Assembly (NCBI GenBank): GCA_903873775.1
Contig: CAIQPR010000053.1
Coordinates: forward strand, 46,553-110,552
Source: an uncultured Actinomycetes bacterium
Lineage (GTDB): Bacteria; Actinomycetota; Acidimicrobiia; Acidimicrobiales; RAAP-2
DNA length: 64,000 bases
Direction of reading: 5' to 3'
Shown: positions 9,813 through 20,114 of the stretch, piece after piece
Position numbering within the stretch: position 1 is the stretch's first letter
How the letters are laid out: the number at the start of each line of letters is the position of its first letter
Program-made: the position numbers and the translations under genes
The notes under the pieces: model-generated
The model's database searches: none
Seen by the model: only the letters and a program-made list of their open reading frames with translations
Told to the model about the DNA's origin: nothing

Positions 9813-11563
9813 TCGATGACCACAACGATGTCGCCGGCGCTCACCGAGTCGCCGGGGGCGACCTTCACGTCGGTCACCGTGCCCGTCTTGTCCGCGTTGA
9901 CGGAATTCTCCATCTTCATCGCCTCGAGGATGACGACCGCCGTCCCCGCTTCCACGGTGTCGCCCACGCTGACCATGACCTTGACAATGGTTCCCTGCAT
10001 CGGGACGGTCACGGAACCGGATCCAGTGGCCGCCGCACCACTTTGTGATCCCCGCTTGGCGGCCTTTTTCGGAGCCCCGCTGGCGGCTGCCGCGACTGCT
10101 GATCCCTCGGGCAGGTACAACGTGACGTTGACGCGGCGACCATTGACTTCGGCGGTGACGTCGCGGCGCACGCGCTCGTCGTCCGTGACCGCACCCGCGG
10201 TGGCGCTGACGCTCAAGGCGGAGAGGTCGAGGCGTTCTTCGACCCACTTGGTGGAATGGGTGCCATTGACAAAATCTTCGGACGTCAAGATCGCCACGTC
10301 CGCCGGCAGCGTCGTGGCGACACCTTCGATGACCGTTTCTTCGATCGCGCGCAGCATGCGACGACGCGCCTTCTCGCGCGTGTCACCCCAGACCACCAAC
10401 TTGGCAATCAGGTTGTCGTAGTACTGCGACACGGTGTCGCCGGCGGCGTAGCCCGCGTCCAAACGCACGCCCGGACCAGACGGTTGGTCAAAGCGGGTGA
10501 TCGCGCCGGGTGACGGCGTAAAGCGACCGCCCGAGGGGTCTTCGGCGTTGATGCGCACTTCGATTGCGTGGCCGTTGTGGGCGATGGTGTCTTGTGTCAG
10601 CGTGAGTTCTTCGCCCGCCGCAATACGCAGCTGCCATTCCACGAGGTCGAGGCCGGTGACGTATTCCGTCACCGGGTGTTCGACCTGCAAACGAGTATTC
10701 ATCTCGAGGAAGTAGAACTCGCCATCCTGGTAGAGAAATTCCACCGTTCCGGCGTTCACATAGCCGCAGGCGCGTGAGACCTTGACGGCAGCCTCACCCA
10801 TGGCGCGGCGAATGTCGTCCGGAAAATTCGCCGCGGGGGACTCTTCAATCAGCTTCTGGTGCCGGCGCTGGGCGGAGCAGTCGCGCTCGCCGAGCCACAG
10901 CGTGTTGCCGTGGGTGTCCGCGAGGATTTGCATTTCGATGTGGCGCGGCCAGGTGAGGTAGCGCTCGACGTAGCACTCGGAGCGACCGAAGTAGCTCAGG
11001 GCCTCGCGCTGCGCGCTCTCGAGAAGCTCCGCGGCCTCGTCGGGGCCGTTCACGACCTTCATGCCACGACCGCCGCCACCATAGGCAGCCTTAATCGCGA
11101 GCGGCCAGCCCACTTCTTCACCGAAGGCGACGATCTCGTCGGCGCTCTCAAGGGTCTGACTACGCCCGGGCACGCCCGAGACGCCCGCGGCTTCCGCGGC
11201 CAGGCGCGAGGAGATCTTGTCACCCATGACTTCAATTGCTTCGGGCGGCGGTCCAATGAAAGTGACCCCGCGTGACGTAATCGCTCGTGCGAAGTCGGTG
11301 TTCTCGGAGAAAAAGCCGTAACCCGGGTGGACGGCGTCCGCGCCCGATCGTTCAATGACATCGAGGATGGCATCAGTATTGAGGTAGCTCTCGGCGGCTG
11401 TCTGACCGCCCAAGGCGTAGGCCTCGTCCGCTAGGCGAACGTGCAGCGCGTCGCGGTCCAGCTCGGAGTAGACGGCCACGGTGGCAATACCCATTTCCCG
11501 GCACGTGCGGATGACGCGGACGGCGATCTCGCCCCGGTTCGCAATAAGGACTTTCTTCAGCAC
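9809..11563 (-). CDS. accA: Acyl-CoA (acetyl/propionyl) carboxylase alpha chain: biotin carboxylase + BCCP
   Basis: [25 protein letters not shown] start at GTG 11563 with SD GGAGG; C-terminal biotinylation motif EAMKME. Track start 12046 is spurious. Confidence 0.95.
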   Translation of the reverse strand: MLKKVLIANRGEIAVRVIRTCREMGIATVAVYSELDRDALHVRLADEAYALGGQTAAESYLNTDAILDVIERSGADAVHPGYGFFSENTDFARAITSRGVTFIGPPPEAIEVMGDKISSRLAAEAAGVSGVPGRSQTLESADEIVAFGEEVGWPLAIKAAYGGGGRGMKVVNGPDEAAELLESAQREALSYFGRSECYVERYLTWPRHIEMQILADTHGNTLWLGERDCSAQRRHQKLIEESPAANFPDDIRRAMGEAAVKVSRACGYVNAGTVEFLYQDGEFYFLEMNTRLQVEHPVTEYVTGLDLVEWQLRIAAGEELTLTQDTIAHNGHAIEVRINAEDPSGGRFTPSPGAITRFDQPSGPGVRLDAGYAAGDTVSQYYDNLIAKLVVWGDTREKARRRMLRAIEETVIEGVATTLPADVAILTSEDFVNGTHSTKWVEERLDLSALSVSATAGAVTDDERVRRDVTAEVNGRRVNVTLYLPEGSAVAAAASGAPKKAAKRGSQSGAAATGSGSVTVPMQGTIVKVMVSVGDTVEAGTAVVILEAMKMENSVNADKTGTVTDVKVAPGDSVSAGDIVVVIE

Positions 11564-11626
11564 GATTCCTCCGCCTTCGATGACCTTCTTTTCTACCACC
11601 GTCGTCAGAACTCTAAGGTTTAGCCC

Positions 11627-12391
11627 GTGGAACCCATTCGCTGGCAGGTTCAAGAATTCGAGAGTCTCGACTCCACGAACACGTGGCTCGTCGATCAAGC
11701 ACGGGCGGGTGCCGCCGAGGGATTGGTAGCGAGGGCCGATTTCCAGACATCCGGCCGAGGCCGTCTGGATCGTCGCTGGGAGGCGCCCGCGCGCTCCGCG
11801 CTGCTCACCTCCATTCTGTTGCGTCCCACTCTTGATGAATCTGATCGTTTTCTCGTGACCGCCATCGTGGCCTTGAGTGCGCGCGCGGCTCTGGTCCGCC
11901 TGTGCGGCGTGCGTCCTGACGTCAAGTGGCCCAATGACTTGATCGTGCGCGAGCAAAAACTGGGCGGCATTCTGGCGGAGTTCGTGCCGGCGACCTCCGG
12001 ACCTCCCGCCGTCGTTGTTGGCATCGGACTGAATCTCTCGAGTCATCCGGCTCAGGTGGCATCAACTGACATCGTAGAGATTTCGGGACTGCGCCTCGAC
12101 CCCGTGACGGTCCTTGACATCTTGTTGGAGGAACTCGAGATTCGGCGCGCTCTATTGGACTCGTCGGAAGGTCGTTCGGAGATTCGACGCGAACTTCGGC
12201 GGTCACTGGTGACGCTGGGACGAGCTGTGCGCGTCGAGCGTGTCACCGACGTCGTCGAAGGCGTCGCGGTTGACGTTGACGACGCGGGTCGCATTCTCTT
12301 GGAGAACGACGACGGCGTTGTCGCCATTCCCGTCGGTGACGTTGTGCACCTGCGTACTCTGGCCCTGCACGCCGTCGAGGATGCCTCATGA
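11627..12391 (+). CDS. birA: Biotin--[acetyl-CoA-carboxylase] ligase
   Basis: [45 protein letters not shown]...VKWPNDLIV. Confidence 0.93.
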   Translation: MEPIRWQVQEFESLDSTNTWLVDQARAGAAEGLVARADFQTSGRGRLDRRWEAPARSALLTSILLRPTLDESDRFLVTAIVALSARAALVRLCGVRPDVKWPNDLIVREQKLGGILAEFVPATSGPPAVVVGIGLNLSSHPAQVASTDIVEISGLRLDPVTVLDILLEELEIRRALLDSSEGRSEIRRELRRSLVTLGRAVRVERVTDVVEGVAVDVDDAGRILLENDDGVVAIPVGDVVHLRTLALHAVEDAS

Positions 12392-13290
12392 GCACGCGCG
12401 TTCTCGTGACAGGCGCCGCCGGCCAAGTGGGCGTCGATCTCGTTGACGTGTTGAGCGGACGTGTTCCTCCCGGGGGCGATCCCTCCTGGCTGCCGGACGG
12501 ACGAGTGGTGGCGTCGGACGAATTCGAAGTGGTCGGCGTCACGCACCACGAGCTGGATATCGCCGATAGCACCGCCGTCGAGAAGGCGTTCGACATGGTG
12601 CGACCTGATGCGGTGGTCAACCTCGCCGCCTACACCGCAGTCGACCGTGCGGAGAGCGATCGCGAGACGTGCTTTGCCATCAACGATGAAGGAACGGGTC
12701 ACCTGTCTCGCTCGGCCGAGCGCGTCGGCGCCCACTTCATCACCGTGTCCACGGACTACGTCTTCGACGGTCTCAAGGGTGCCGCCTACGAGGTGGACGA
12801 TACGAAACATCCGCAAAGTGTGTACGGCGCATCGAAGGCGGCCGGGGAGGACCGGTGTCGCCCCGACGACACCATCGTGCGCACATCGTGGGTCATGGGG
12901 GTACGCGGGAGGAACATCGCGCACGTCGTCGCTGCGCGCGCGACCGCGGGTGAGACGTTGCGTTTCGTGAACGATCAACGAGGAACGGTGACCGCGGCCG
13001 CCGACCTCGCGCGCGCTCTCGCGACATTCGTCCGCGAACGTCCGGGCGGGATCTGGCACGTCGCCAATACTGGTGACGCCACGTGGTTCGAAGTGGCGTC
13101 CTTCGTTGCGGAAAAATCTTCCGGGCGTCGCGACGCGGTCGTTTCGATTGCCACCTCGGAGCTGTCGCCGGCGCCGGCCGCCGTGCGTCCTCCGCGAAGC
13201 GACCTGTCGCTGCGAAAGTGGCTCGCGGCCGGCTACGGCGCCCCGCCGACGTGGCAAGAGGCTCTCGAGAGGCTTCTGTCCAACGGCTAG
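12388..13290 (+). CDS. rfbD: dTDP-4-dehydrorhamnose reductase
   Basis: VLVTGAAGQVGVDLVDVL...ELDIADSTAVEKAFDMVRPDAVVNLAAYTAVDRAESD. Confidence 0.9.
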   Translation: MSTRVLVTGAAGQVGVDLVDVLSGRVPPGGDPSWLPDGRVVASDEFEVVGVTHHELDIADSTAVEKAFDMVRPDAVVNLAAYTAVDRAESDRETCFAINDEGTGHLSRSAERVGAHFITVSTDYVFDGLKGAAYEVDDTKHPQSVYGASKAAGEDRCRPDDTIVRTSWVMGVRGRNIAHVVAARATAGETLRFVNDQRGTVTAAADLARALATFVRERPGGIWHVANTGDATWFEVASFVAEKSSGRRDAVVSIATSELSPAPAAVRPPRSDLSLRKWLAAGYGAPPTWQEALERLLSNG

Positions 13291-13301
13291 TTTTGGGGGT
13301 C

Positions 13302-14627
13302 ATGGCACGCCCCGGTGAACACGAAGGCGCAGTACAGACCCCGCGACGCGTCGCGGTGATTGGAGCCGGCTACGTCGGTATTCCGACCGCGGTGCTCCTC
13401 GCGCACTTCGGACACACGGTGGTGATCGCGGAGCGCGATGAATACCGCCGCTCGATGCTCCAAAAGGGCCTGTCGCCAATTCTGGAAGAAGACCTTGAAG
13501 GTCTTCTGGCGGCCTGTGTGTCGAGCGGGCGCTTGACCATCGTGGAAGATGCCGCGATCGCCGTCAGCGACGCGGAATTCGTCTTCCTCTGTGTCAACAC
13601 GCCCATGGGTATCGACGGGCACGCGGACCTCAGTTATGTCGATGCCGTGTGCACGCAGATTCACGCGGCCCTGCCGCACGGCGCAATCGTGATCAATAAG
13701 TCGACCGTGCCGGTCGGCACGAGTCGCCGCGTGGCGGATCTCTTGGGCCGTCCCGACGTACCCGTCGTGTCGAATCCCGAATTCCTCCGTGAAGGAACGG
13801 CCGTACGCGACTCCTTTGCGCCCGACCGCACCGTTGTGGGTGGTGACAACCAGGAAGCTGCGGCGGCCGTGGGCAGTTTGTTCGCACTCACCGGGGCGCC
13901 GCTCGTGGTCACGGACGCACCCACCGCCGAATTGATCAAGTACGCGGCGAACACGTTCTTGACGACGAAGTTGTCGTTCATCAACGCCATGTCGCAACTT
14001 TGCGATGCGCTCGGCGCGAATGCCGTCGATCTCGTGAAGGGGATTGGCTACGACCCTCGTATCGGATTTTCGTTCTTGAATCCCGGTCCGGGTTGGGGAG
14101 GGCCTTGCCTGCCCAAGGACTCCCACGCGCTTCTCGCGATCGCGGGCACCGTGGACGAAGAGATCCCCTTGATCGCGGCGGCGATCGAGACCAATGATCG
14201 ACAGCAGCGCCACATCGTGTCGAGAATCCAGGAATTGGCCGGCGGATCACTTTCCGGAGTGCGCGTCGGTGTGCTGGGCCTGACGTTTAAGGCCAACACC
14301 GGTGATCGTCGAGACTCGCCGGCTCTTGTCATTACCTCTCTCCTGCGTTCCGCGGGAGCAGAGGTGGTCGCCTACGACCCCACCGTGCCATCAAGTGAGA
14401 CGTCTGACGATCTCGAGGGGCTCGTCATCGTGGAGACGGCGGAAGAGGCCGCGCGCGGGGCCAAGGTCCTCGTTCTTCTTACCGAATGGGCCGAGTTCAC
14501 GACGTTGGACTTCGGTGCGTTGGGTGACGTCATGGAGCAACGTGCATTCTTTGACGGTCGCAACATTGTGAACCTCGATGAGGCGCGCGCCCATGGTTTC
14601 ACGGCATGGGGTATTGGTCGCTCGTAA
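13302..14627 (+). CDS. UDP-glucose/GDP-mannose 6-dehydrogenase family
   Basis: VAVIGAGYVGIPTAVLLAHFGHTV...NKSTVPVGTSRRVADLL...GPGWGGPCLPKD. Start set at ATG 13302. Confidence 0.92.
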   Translation: MARPGEHEGAVQTPRRVAVIGAGYVGIPTAVLLAHFGHTVVIAERDEYRRSMLQKGLSPILEEDLEGLLAACVSSGRLTIVEDAAIAVSDAEFVFLCVNTPMGIDGHADLSYVDAVCTQIHAALPHGAIVINKSTVPVGTSRRVADLLGRPDVPVVSNPEFLREGTAVRDSFAPDRTVVGGDNQEAAAAVGSLFALTGAPLVVTDAPTAELIKYAANTFLTTKLSFINAMSQLCDALGANAVDLVKGIGYDPRIGFSFLNPGPGWGGPCLPKDSHALLAIAGTVDEEIPLIAAAIETNDRQQRHIVSRIQELAGGSLSGVRVGVLGLTFKANTGDRRDSPALVITSLLRSAGAEVVAYDPTVPSSETSDDLEGLVIVETAEEAARGAKVLVLLTEWAEFTTLDFGALGDVMEQRAFFDGRNIVNLDEARAHGFTAWGIGRS

Positions 14628-14660
14628 TTCGTTCGTCGCACGGCGTGCGAGACTGGGTCC

Positions 14661-15500
14661 ATGGTGAGCGCTTCTGATCGCGTGGTGGCGGTCATTGTGG
14701 ACTACCACGCCGGTGATGCACTGACCGCGTGCGTCGCGTCGTTGCAACGTACGGGACTTCGGGACATCGTTGTTGTCAACAACGGCACCCCCGGCTCGTC
14801 GCTCGTGTCCTCATCAGAGGTAACCGTGGTGGAGCCTCGTGTCAACCTGGGCTACGGACGAGGCGTGAACCGCGGCGCCGCGGCGGCGCCGCGGCGGGAA
14901 TTTCTCCTCGTCTCCAATCCCGATGTCGTTGTGCACGACGCCGCCGTCGAGACGTTGGTGGCGTATCTTGACGAGCACCTCGACGTCGGGCTCGTCGGTC
15001 CGACGATCTTGACCACGACCGGAGAGGTGTACCCGTCGGTCCGCGTCTTTCCCAACCCGGTACTCGCCGCACTGCACGCGGTCTTGTCGCCGTGGTGGCC
15101 AAACAATCGATGGTCGCTCGCGTACCGCTCGCCGGCTCGCGATGGTCGCGTCGATTGGGTTTCGGGAGCCTTTTTTCTCGTGCGCCGTGACGTCTTCGAG
15201 GCCGTGGGGGGATTCGACGAGAGCTACTTCATGTTTGCAGAAGACATGGACCTGTGTTGGCGGGTCGGCCAGCAGGGAGCCCGAGTGGCGCTGTGTCCCG
15301 CGGCGACAGTGACCCACGCGGAGGGCGTCTCCCGTCAGCGGGAACCTCGAGCGATGGTTATCGCGCACCATCGCAGTGCCATGCACTTTGAGTGGCAAAC
15401 CGCACGCAGTTGGCGTCGCGTGCTCGCACCCGTGGCCATCGTGCTACTCGCCGTGCGTTTGGGAATTGTTCTGGTGCGGCCGCCGCGGACTAGCGACTAA
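14661..15500 (+). CDS. GT2 (rhamnosyl-type) glycosyltransferase
   Basis: VVVNNGTPGSS...RVNLGYGRGVNRGAAAA...WVSGAFFLVRRDVFEAVGGFDESYFMFAEDMDLCWR. Confidence 0.9.
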   Translation: MVSASDRVVAVIVDYHAGDALTACVASLQRTGLRDIVVVNNGTPGSSLVSSSEVTVVEPRVNLGYGRGVNRGAAAAPRREFLLVSNPDVVVHDAAVETLVAYLDEHLDVGLVGPTILTTTGEVYPSVRVFPNPVLAALHAVLSPWWPNNRWSLAYRSPARDGRVDWVSGAFFLVRRDVFEAVGGFDESYFMFAEDMDLCWRVGQQGARVALCPAATVTHAEGVSRQREPRAMVIAHHRSAMHFEWQTARSWRRVLAPVAIVLLAVRLGIVLVRPPRTSD

Positions 15501-15846
15501 CGATCGCGAAGGCCAGCGCCATAAGAAAGATGAATACCGCGGGAGCGGTCTGGGCAGCTGAATCTCGGGCGCGCACGTGAAATCCAATCGCGATCGCGAA
15601 GTAGAGCGTGAGGCAGACCGCCGTCACAAAGGTAAGTCCGCCGTAGCCGTCACCGATCGTGAGTCCCAGAATGAGCCCGAACGCCGCGATGTTCTTGACG
15701 GCGCCCGCCACGACTTCAAAGCCGACCGGAAGGCGGAATCGAGCCATGGTGGCGACAATTTCGGGGTGGTGGCGATAATCCGTGAGCGCCGACGACAGGC
15801 ACACCAGGATGAAGATCACGCTCAAAATCTCTGACGCGAGATGCAC
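15490..15846 (-). CDS. DoxX-like membrane protein
   Basis: Reassigned start VHLASEILSVIFILVCLSSALTDYRHHPEI at GTG 15846, preceded on the minus strand by TACGCT-N6. Confidence 0.7.
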   Translation of the reverse strand: MHLASEILSVIFILVCLSSALTDYRHHPEIVATMARFRLPVGFEVVAGAVKNIAAFGLILGLTIGDGYGGLTFVTAVCLTLYFAIAIGFHVRARDSAAQTAPAVFIFLMALAFAIVSR

Positions 15847-15989
15847 GACGTGAGCGTAGTGGACCAGTCCTAGACTGTCGTGGGGCTGCGGGCGGGTCTG
15901 TGGTTGAAAGTCGAGGCCAGTCGCGGGCAAAACGACCCACGTAAGGCGTCTTTTGGACGCTGAGCATGGCGCGGTTTAGAAGTAAGACC

Positions 15990-16150
15990 TGCCCCGCGCT
16001 GATCAAAGTGGTCAGCGGGGGAGCCGGTGAAGTGTGCGAGAAAGACGCAGGGAGAGCGCAAGCTGCCCGGCGTCCGCACGGACACCGCTGCAGGCAAGTG
16101 TGGGGTCAAAGACCAGGTCAGCCGCCCGCCGCCCCGAAGACCCGTCTCGA
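15990..16150 (+). ncRNA. Candidate structured leader RNA upstream of secA
   Basis: Hairpin 15992-16020 (CCCC[GC]GCTGATC/GGTCAGCGGGG) and nested helix 16026-16086 (GGTG/CACC, GTGCG/CGCAC, GACGC/GCGTC, GGG/CCC, AGC-GCAA-GCT). Confidence 0.45.
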
Positions 16151-16172
16151 CGACCGGTAGGGTAAAGGACTC

Positions 16173-18869
16173 ATGAGCGTTTTCGGAAAGCTACTGCGAG
16201 CGGGCGAAGGCAAGCGTGTTCGCCAATTGACGGACCTCGTCACGCCCATCAACGACTTGAGTGACGCCATGGCGGCGCTGACCGACGCTGAACTTCGCGC
16301 CAAGACGGACGAGTTCCGCGCACGCCTCGCCGAGGGAGAGGACCTGGACGACCTCGCGATTGAAGCGTTCGCCGTCGTCCGCGAGGCGTCCTCGCGCGTT
16401 CTGGGGCAACGGCACTACGACGTCCAGCTCATGGGTGGGATGGCGCTGCACTTCGGGTGGATTGCGGAAATGAAGACCGGAGAAGGAAAGACTCTGGTCT
16501 CGACGCTCCCCGTGTATCTCAACGCGCTGAACGGACGTGGTGTGCACGTGGTGACGGCCAACGACTACCTCGCCACCCGCGACTCCGAATGGATGGGACG
16601 ACTCCACCGATTTCTCGGCCTCACTGTCGGTCGCGTCGGTCCGGACATCTCTGACCCCGAGTTGAAGAAGGCCGCCTACGCGGCGGACATTACCTACGGC
16701 ACGAACAGCGAGTTTGGTTTCGACTACCTGCGCGACAACATGGCTCGCTCGGTGGAGGGTCTGGTCCAACGCAGTCACGTCTTCGCCATCATCGACGAGG
16801 TCGACTCGATTCTCATCGACGAAGCGCGTACGCCGTTGATCATTTCTGGACCGGCGACGAACACATCGCAGATGTACTACCAATTCGCGTCAATCGCCCG
16901 AGCCCTCATCAGGGACGTTGACTACGAAGTGGACGAAGCGAAGCACACCATCGTGCCGACCGAGTCGGGTATCGAAAAGGTGGAACGCGCTCTCGGGGTG
17001 GTCAATCTCTACGACCTGGTGGCCGCCAACTACGTACAGCAGCTGAACCAGGCCCTCATGGCCAAGGAGCTCTACCTGCGCGACCGCCACTACCACGTGG
17101 CCGACGGAGAAGTACACATCATCGACGAGTTCACCGGGCGCGCCCTCGCGGGACGTCGTTGGGCCGACGGACTGCACCAAGCGGTGGAGGCTAAAGAGCG
17201 CGTCAAGATCAAAGACGAGAACCACACGTGGGCCACCGTCACTCTGCAGAACTACTTCCGCATGTACGAGAAGTTGGCCGGTATGACCGGTACCGCCGAG
17301 ACCGAGGCCGCCGAGTTCTCGAGCACGTACGGCCTGTCGGTGGTGCCCATTCCCACCAATCGTCCGAGCCAGCGACTTGATCAGCCCGACTTGATCTTCA
17401 AGACGGAACCGGAGAAATTTAACGCCATCGTTGATGATGTCCGTGAGCGCCACGAGAAGGGTCAGCCGATTCTGCTCGGTACCGCGTCGGTGGAAAAGTC
17501 GGAAATGTTGTCCCGCGCGTTGTCGCAGGCGGGACTACGTCACGAGGTGCTCAACGCGAAGCAGCACTTCCGCGAGGCGGAAATTGTCGCCCAGGCTGGC
17601 CGCAAGGGCGCCATCACGGTGGCCACGAACATGGCCGGTCGTGGTGTGGACATCATCCTTGGCGGTAACCCGGAAGCGCTCGCGGCTCGTGACGTGCGCG
17701 CGTCGGGCCTGACTCCAGGGACCGAAGAATTCGACGCCGAGTATCGACGCCTTCTGCCCACCTTTGAGGCGGCCTGCGCCCGTGAAGGTGAGGACGTTCG
17801 CGCCGTTGGGGGGTTGTACGTTCTCGGAACGGAACGACACGATTCTCGACGCATTGACAATCAGTTGCGCGGCCGCGCCGGTCGTCAAGGCGATCCCGGT
17901 GAGAGTCGCTTCTTCTTGTCTCTCGAAGACGAACTCATGCGACTGTTCGCGACCGGCGCTGTCAGCTGGGTGATGGACCGGGCCATGCCCGAGGGTGAGC
18001 CCATCGAGGCGAAGATGGTCAGCAAGGCGATCGAACGCGCCCAGAACACCGTTGAAGGACGCAACGCCGAAATCCGTAAGGAAGTCCTCAAGTACGACGA
18101 TGTTCGCAATGAGCAGCGCAAGGTCATTTACGCTCGACGTCAAGACATCCTCGCCGGTGACGACCTCTACGAGGCCACGCTGGAATTGATCGACACGTTC
18201 TTTGAGAACTTGGTGGAGACCTTCTGTCCCAGTGAGTTCGCCGAAGAGTGGGATCTCGAGAAGTTGCACCTCGAAATCTCCACAAACTTCCCGCTCACTC
18301 TCACCGAAGAGCAGTTGCTGGCGTGTCACGAACTTGGCGACTTGATTGAGCTCGTCCAGACCAATGCGCGTGAGGTCTACGACGCGAAGTGTGCCACGTA
18401 TCCCGGAGGGGAAACGCAGGCGCGCATCATTGAGCGTGACGTGATGTTGCAGCTCATCGACCAGCTCTGGCAGGAACACTTGTCCGAGATGGACCGTCTC
18501 TACGAGGGCATCGGGCTGCGCCAGTACGCGCAACAGGATCCCCTCGTCGCATGGCAGCGCGACGGGTTCGCGATGTTCGAGCAACTTCTGGGCAGCATCG
18601 ATTCGTATTACGTGCGCCACATCATGAATGTTCGCCTCGAATTCCAGCCCGCCGAGGCCGAGCCCGACATGGCGCAGGCGCAGACGAATGTCGAACAAGT
18701 TGTCGAACAGTCCGACGGCACCGTGTCCGAATCACGCTTCAAGGCCACACCCGTGAGTCAGAGCGATCCCCGGACGGTCACCAAGGGCGACAACGAGAAA
18801 ATTGGTCGTAATGACCCGTGTTACTGCGGCTCGGGCCGTAAGTACAAGCAGTGCCATGGCCGACCTTAG
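16173..18869 (+). CDS. secA: Preprotein translocase ATPase SecA
   Basis: HFGWIAEMKTGEGKTLVSTLPVYLNAL, C-terminal SEC-C motif NDPCYCGSGRKYKQCHG. Confidence 0.98.
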   Translation: MSVFGKLLRAGEGKRVRQLTDLVTPINDLSDAMAALTDAELRAKTDEFRARLAEGEDLDDLAIEAFAVVREASSRVLGQRHYDVQLMGGMALHFGWIAEMKTGEGKTLVSTLPVYLNALNGRGVHVVTANDYLATRDSEWMGRLHRFLGLTVGRVGPDISDPELKKAAYAADITYGTNSEFGFDYLRDNMARSVEGLVQRSHVFAIIDEVDSILIDEARTPLIISGPATNTSQMYYQFASIARALIRDVDYEVDEAKHTIVPTESGIEKVERALGVVNLYDLVAANYVQQLNQALMAKELYLRDRHYHVADGEVHIIDEFTGRALAGRRWADGLHQAVEAKERVKIKDENHTWATVTLQNYFRMYEKLAGMTGTAETEAAEFSSTYGLSVVPIPTNRPSQRLDQPDLIFKTEPEKFNAIVDDVRERHEKGQPILLGTASVEKSEMLSRALSQAGLRHEVLNAKQHFREAEIVAQAGRKGAITVATNMAGRGVDIILGGNPEALAARDVRASGLTPGTEEFDAEYRRLLPTFEAACAREGEDVRAVGGLYVLGTERHDSRRIDNQLRGRAGRQGDPGESRFFLSLEDELMRLFATGAVSWVMDRAMPEGEPIEAKMVSKAIERAQNTVEGRNAEIRKEVLKYDDVRNEQRKVIYARRQDILAGDDLYEATLELIDTFFENLVETFCPSEFAEEWDLEKLHLEISTNFPLTLTEEQLLACHELGDLIELVQTNAREVYDAKCATYPGGETQARIIERDVMLQLIDQLWQEHLSEMDRLYEGIGLRQYAQQDPLVAWQRDGFAMFEQLLGSIDSYYVRHIMNVRLEFQPAEAEPDMAQAQTNVEQVVEQSDGTVSESRFKATPVSQSDPRTVTKGDNEKIGRNDPCYCGSGRKYKQCHGRP

Positions 18870-19998
18870 GGCGGAGAATCTCCTTCGCGACGCGACGGCG
18901 CAACTCGGTGAGCTCGAGGAGCGGTGGACGGCTGCGCGCACGTATTTGTCAATTGACGCTCGACGTGCGCGTCACCAGGAGTTGACCGCCCTCGCCGAAG
19001 ATCCGCACTTGTGGGACAACGTGGACCACGCGCGTGACGTCACGACGGAATTGGGCCGGCTGACGAATGATTTGGAGCAATTCGACGAATTGCGTTCCTT
19101 CCTCGATGACGGCGACGTCCTCGCCGAATTCGTGCGGGAATCCCTATCCACCGGACCGGTCGACCCGTCGCTGCTCGAGGAGCTGTCGTCGGTCGTCTCC
19201 CAACTACGCACGTCGCTCGAAACGCTCGAGCTACAGAGCTTGTTGAGTGGTGAGTACGACGAACTCGACGCCATTGCGGAAATCCACGCCGGAGCGGGTG
19301 GCACGGACGCCCAAGACTGGGCGGAGATGATGCTGCGGATGTACGTGCGCTGGGCCGAACGACGGGGCTTCGGTGTCGAAATCGATGAAGTCACCGAAGG
19401 TCAAGAAGCCGGCATACTTTCCGCCACGGTGATCGTCAAAGGTCGCTTCGCGTACGGGTGGCTCTCCGCAGAACGCGGCGTGCACCGACTCGTGCGCATT
19501 AGTCCTTTCGATTCTCAAGCGCGACGCCAAACCAGTTTTGCGAGCCTCGAAGTCACGCCGTTGCTCGTCGATGACACGGCGGTCGAGATTGACGAGAAGG
19601 ATCTGCGGGTCGACACGTACCGGTCCTCCGGCGCGGGCGGCCAACACGTCAATAAGACCGATTCCGCGATTCGCATCACGCACCTGCCCACGGGGATCGT
19701 GGTGAGTTGCCAAAATGAGCGCAGCCAGCACCAGAACCGCGCCCGCGCGATGCAGATTCTGGCGGCCAAGTTGGCCGAGCGAGCACGCGTGGAGCGACAG
19801 GCCCAAATGGACGCCCTGAGTGGTGACCGAAGTGACAACGCGTGGGGATCGCAGATCCGCAGTTACGTGCAAGCGCCGTACCAACTGGTCAAGGATCACC
19901 GCAGCGACTTCGAGACCGGGAACGTCGAGGCGGTTCTCGATGGAGATTTGGACGGATTCATGGAAGCCGAGCTGCGTCGCCAGCGGGCACGGGGCTAA
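18856..19998 (+). CDS. prfB: Peptide chain release factor 2
   Basis: GGQ motif (SSGAGGQHVNKTDSAIRITH) and SPF motif (RISPFDSQAR); ATG 18856 overlaps the secA end by 14 nt; ORF is in-frame. Confidence 0.96.
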   Translation: MADLRAENLLRDATAQLGELEERWTAARTYLSIDARRARHQELTALAEDPHLWDNVDHARDVTTELGRLTNDLEQFDELRSFLDDGDVLAEFVRESLSTGPVDPSLLEELSSVVSQLRTSLETLELQSLLSGEYDELDAIAEIHAGAGGTDAQDWAEMMLRMYVRWAERRGFGVEIDEVTEGQEAGILSATVIVKGRFAYGWLSAERGVHRLVRISPFDSQARRQTSFASLEVTPLLVDDTAVEIDEKDLRVDTYRSSGAGGQHVNKTDSAIRITHLPTGIVVSCQNERSQHQNRARAMQILAAKLAERARVERQAQMDALSGDRSDNAWGSQIRSYVQAPYQLVKDHRSDFETGNVEAVLDGDLDGFMEAELRRQRARG

Positions 19999-20114
19999 AT
20001 CTCCACGAAATCGTGGTGGCACTCTCCTCGGGGAGGCCGCAACTACAATGATGTAATTGATGCTTTGCCGGCACCTCCGCTGCGCTGATGGACCAGACCC
20101 CAGGGGGGTGAACC

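Noticed and set aside
9809-12046. 745-aa biotin carboxylase starting at 12046
   Set aside because: N-terminal 160 aa is antisense to birA; canonical start [15 protein letters not shown] is at 11563 with an SD.
12052-13257. 401-aa minus-strand ORF over birA/rfbD
   Set aside because: Spans two genes in antisense; low-complexity Arg/Ser/Thr composition.
15966-16160. 64-aa ORF upstream of secA as a SecM-like arrest peptide
   Set aside because: No signal sequence, no arrest motif, no convincing SD; RNA folding explains the region better.
17535-18698. 387-aa minus-strand ORF inside secA
   Set aside because: Opposite a clear SecA coding sequence; no domain motif.
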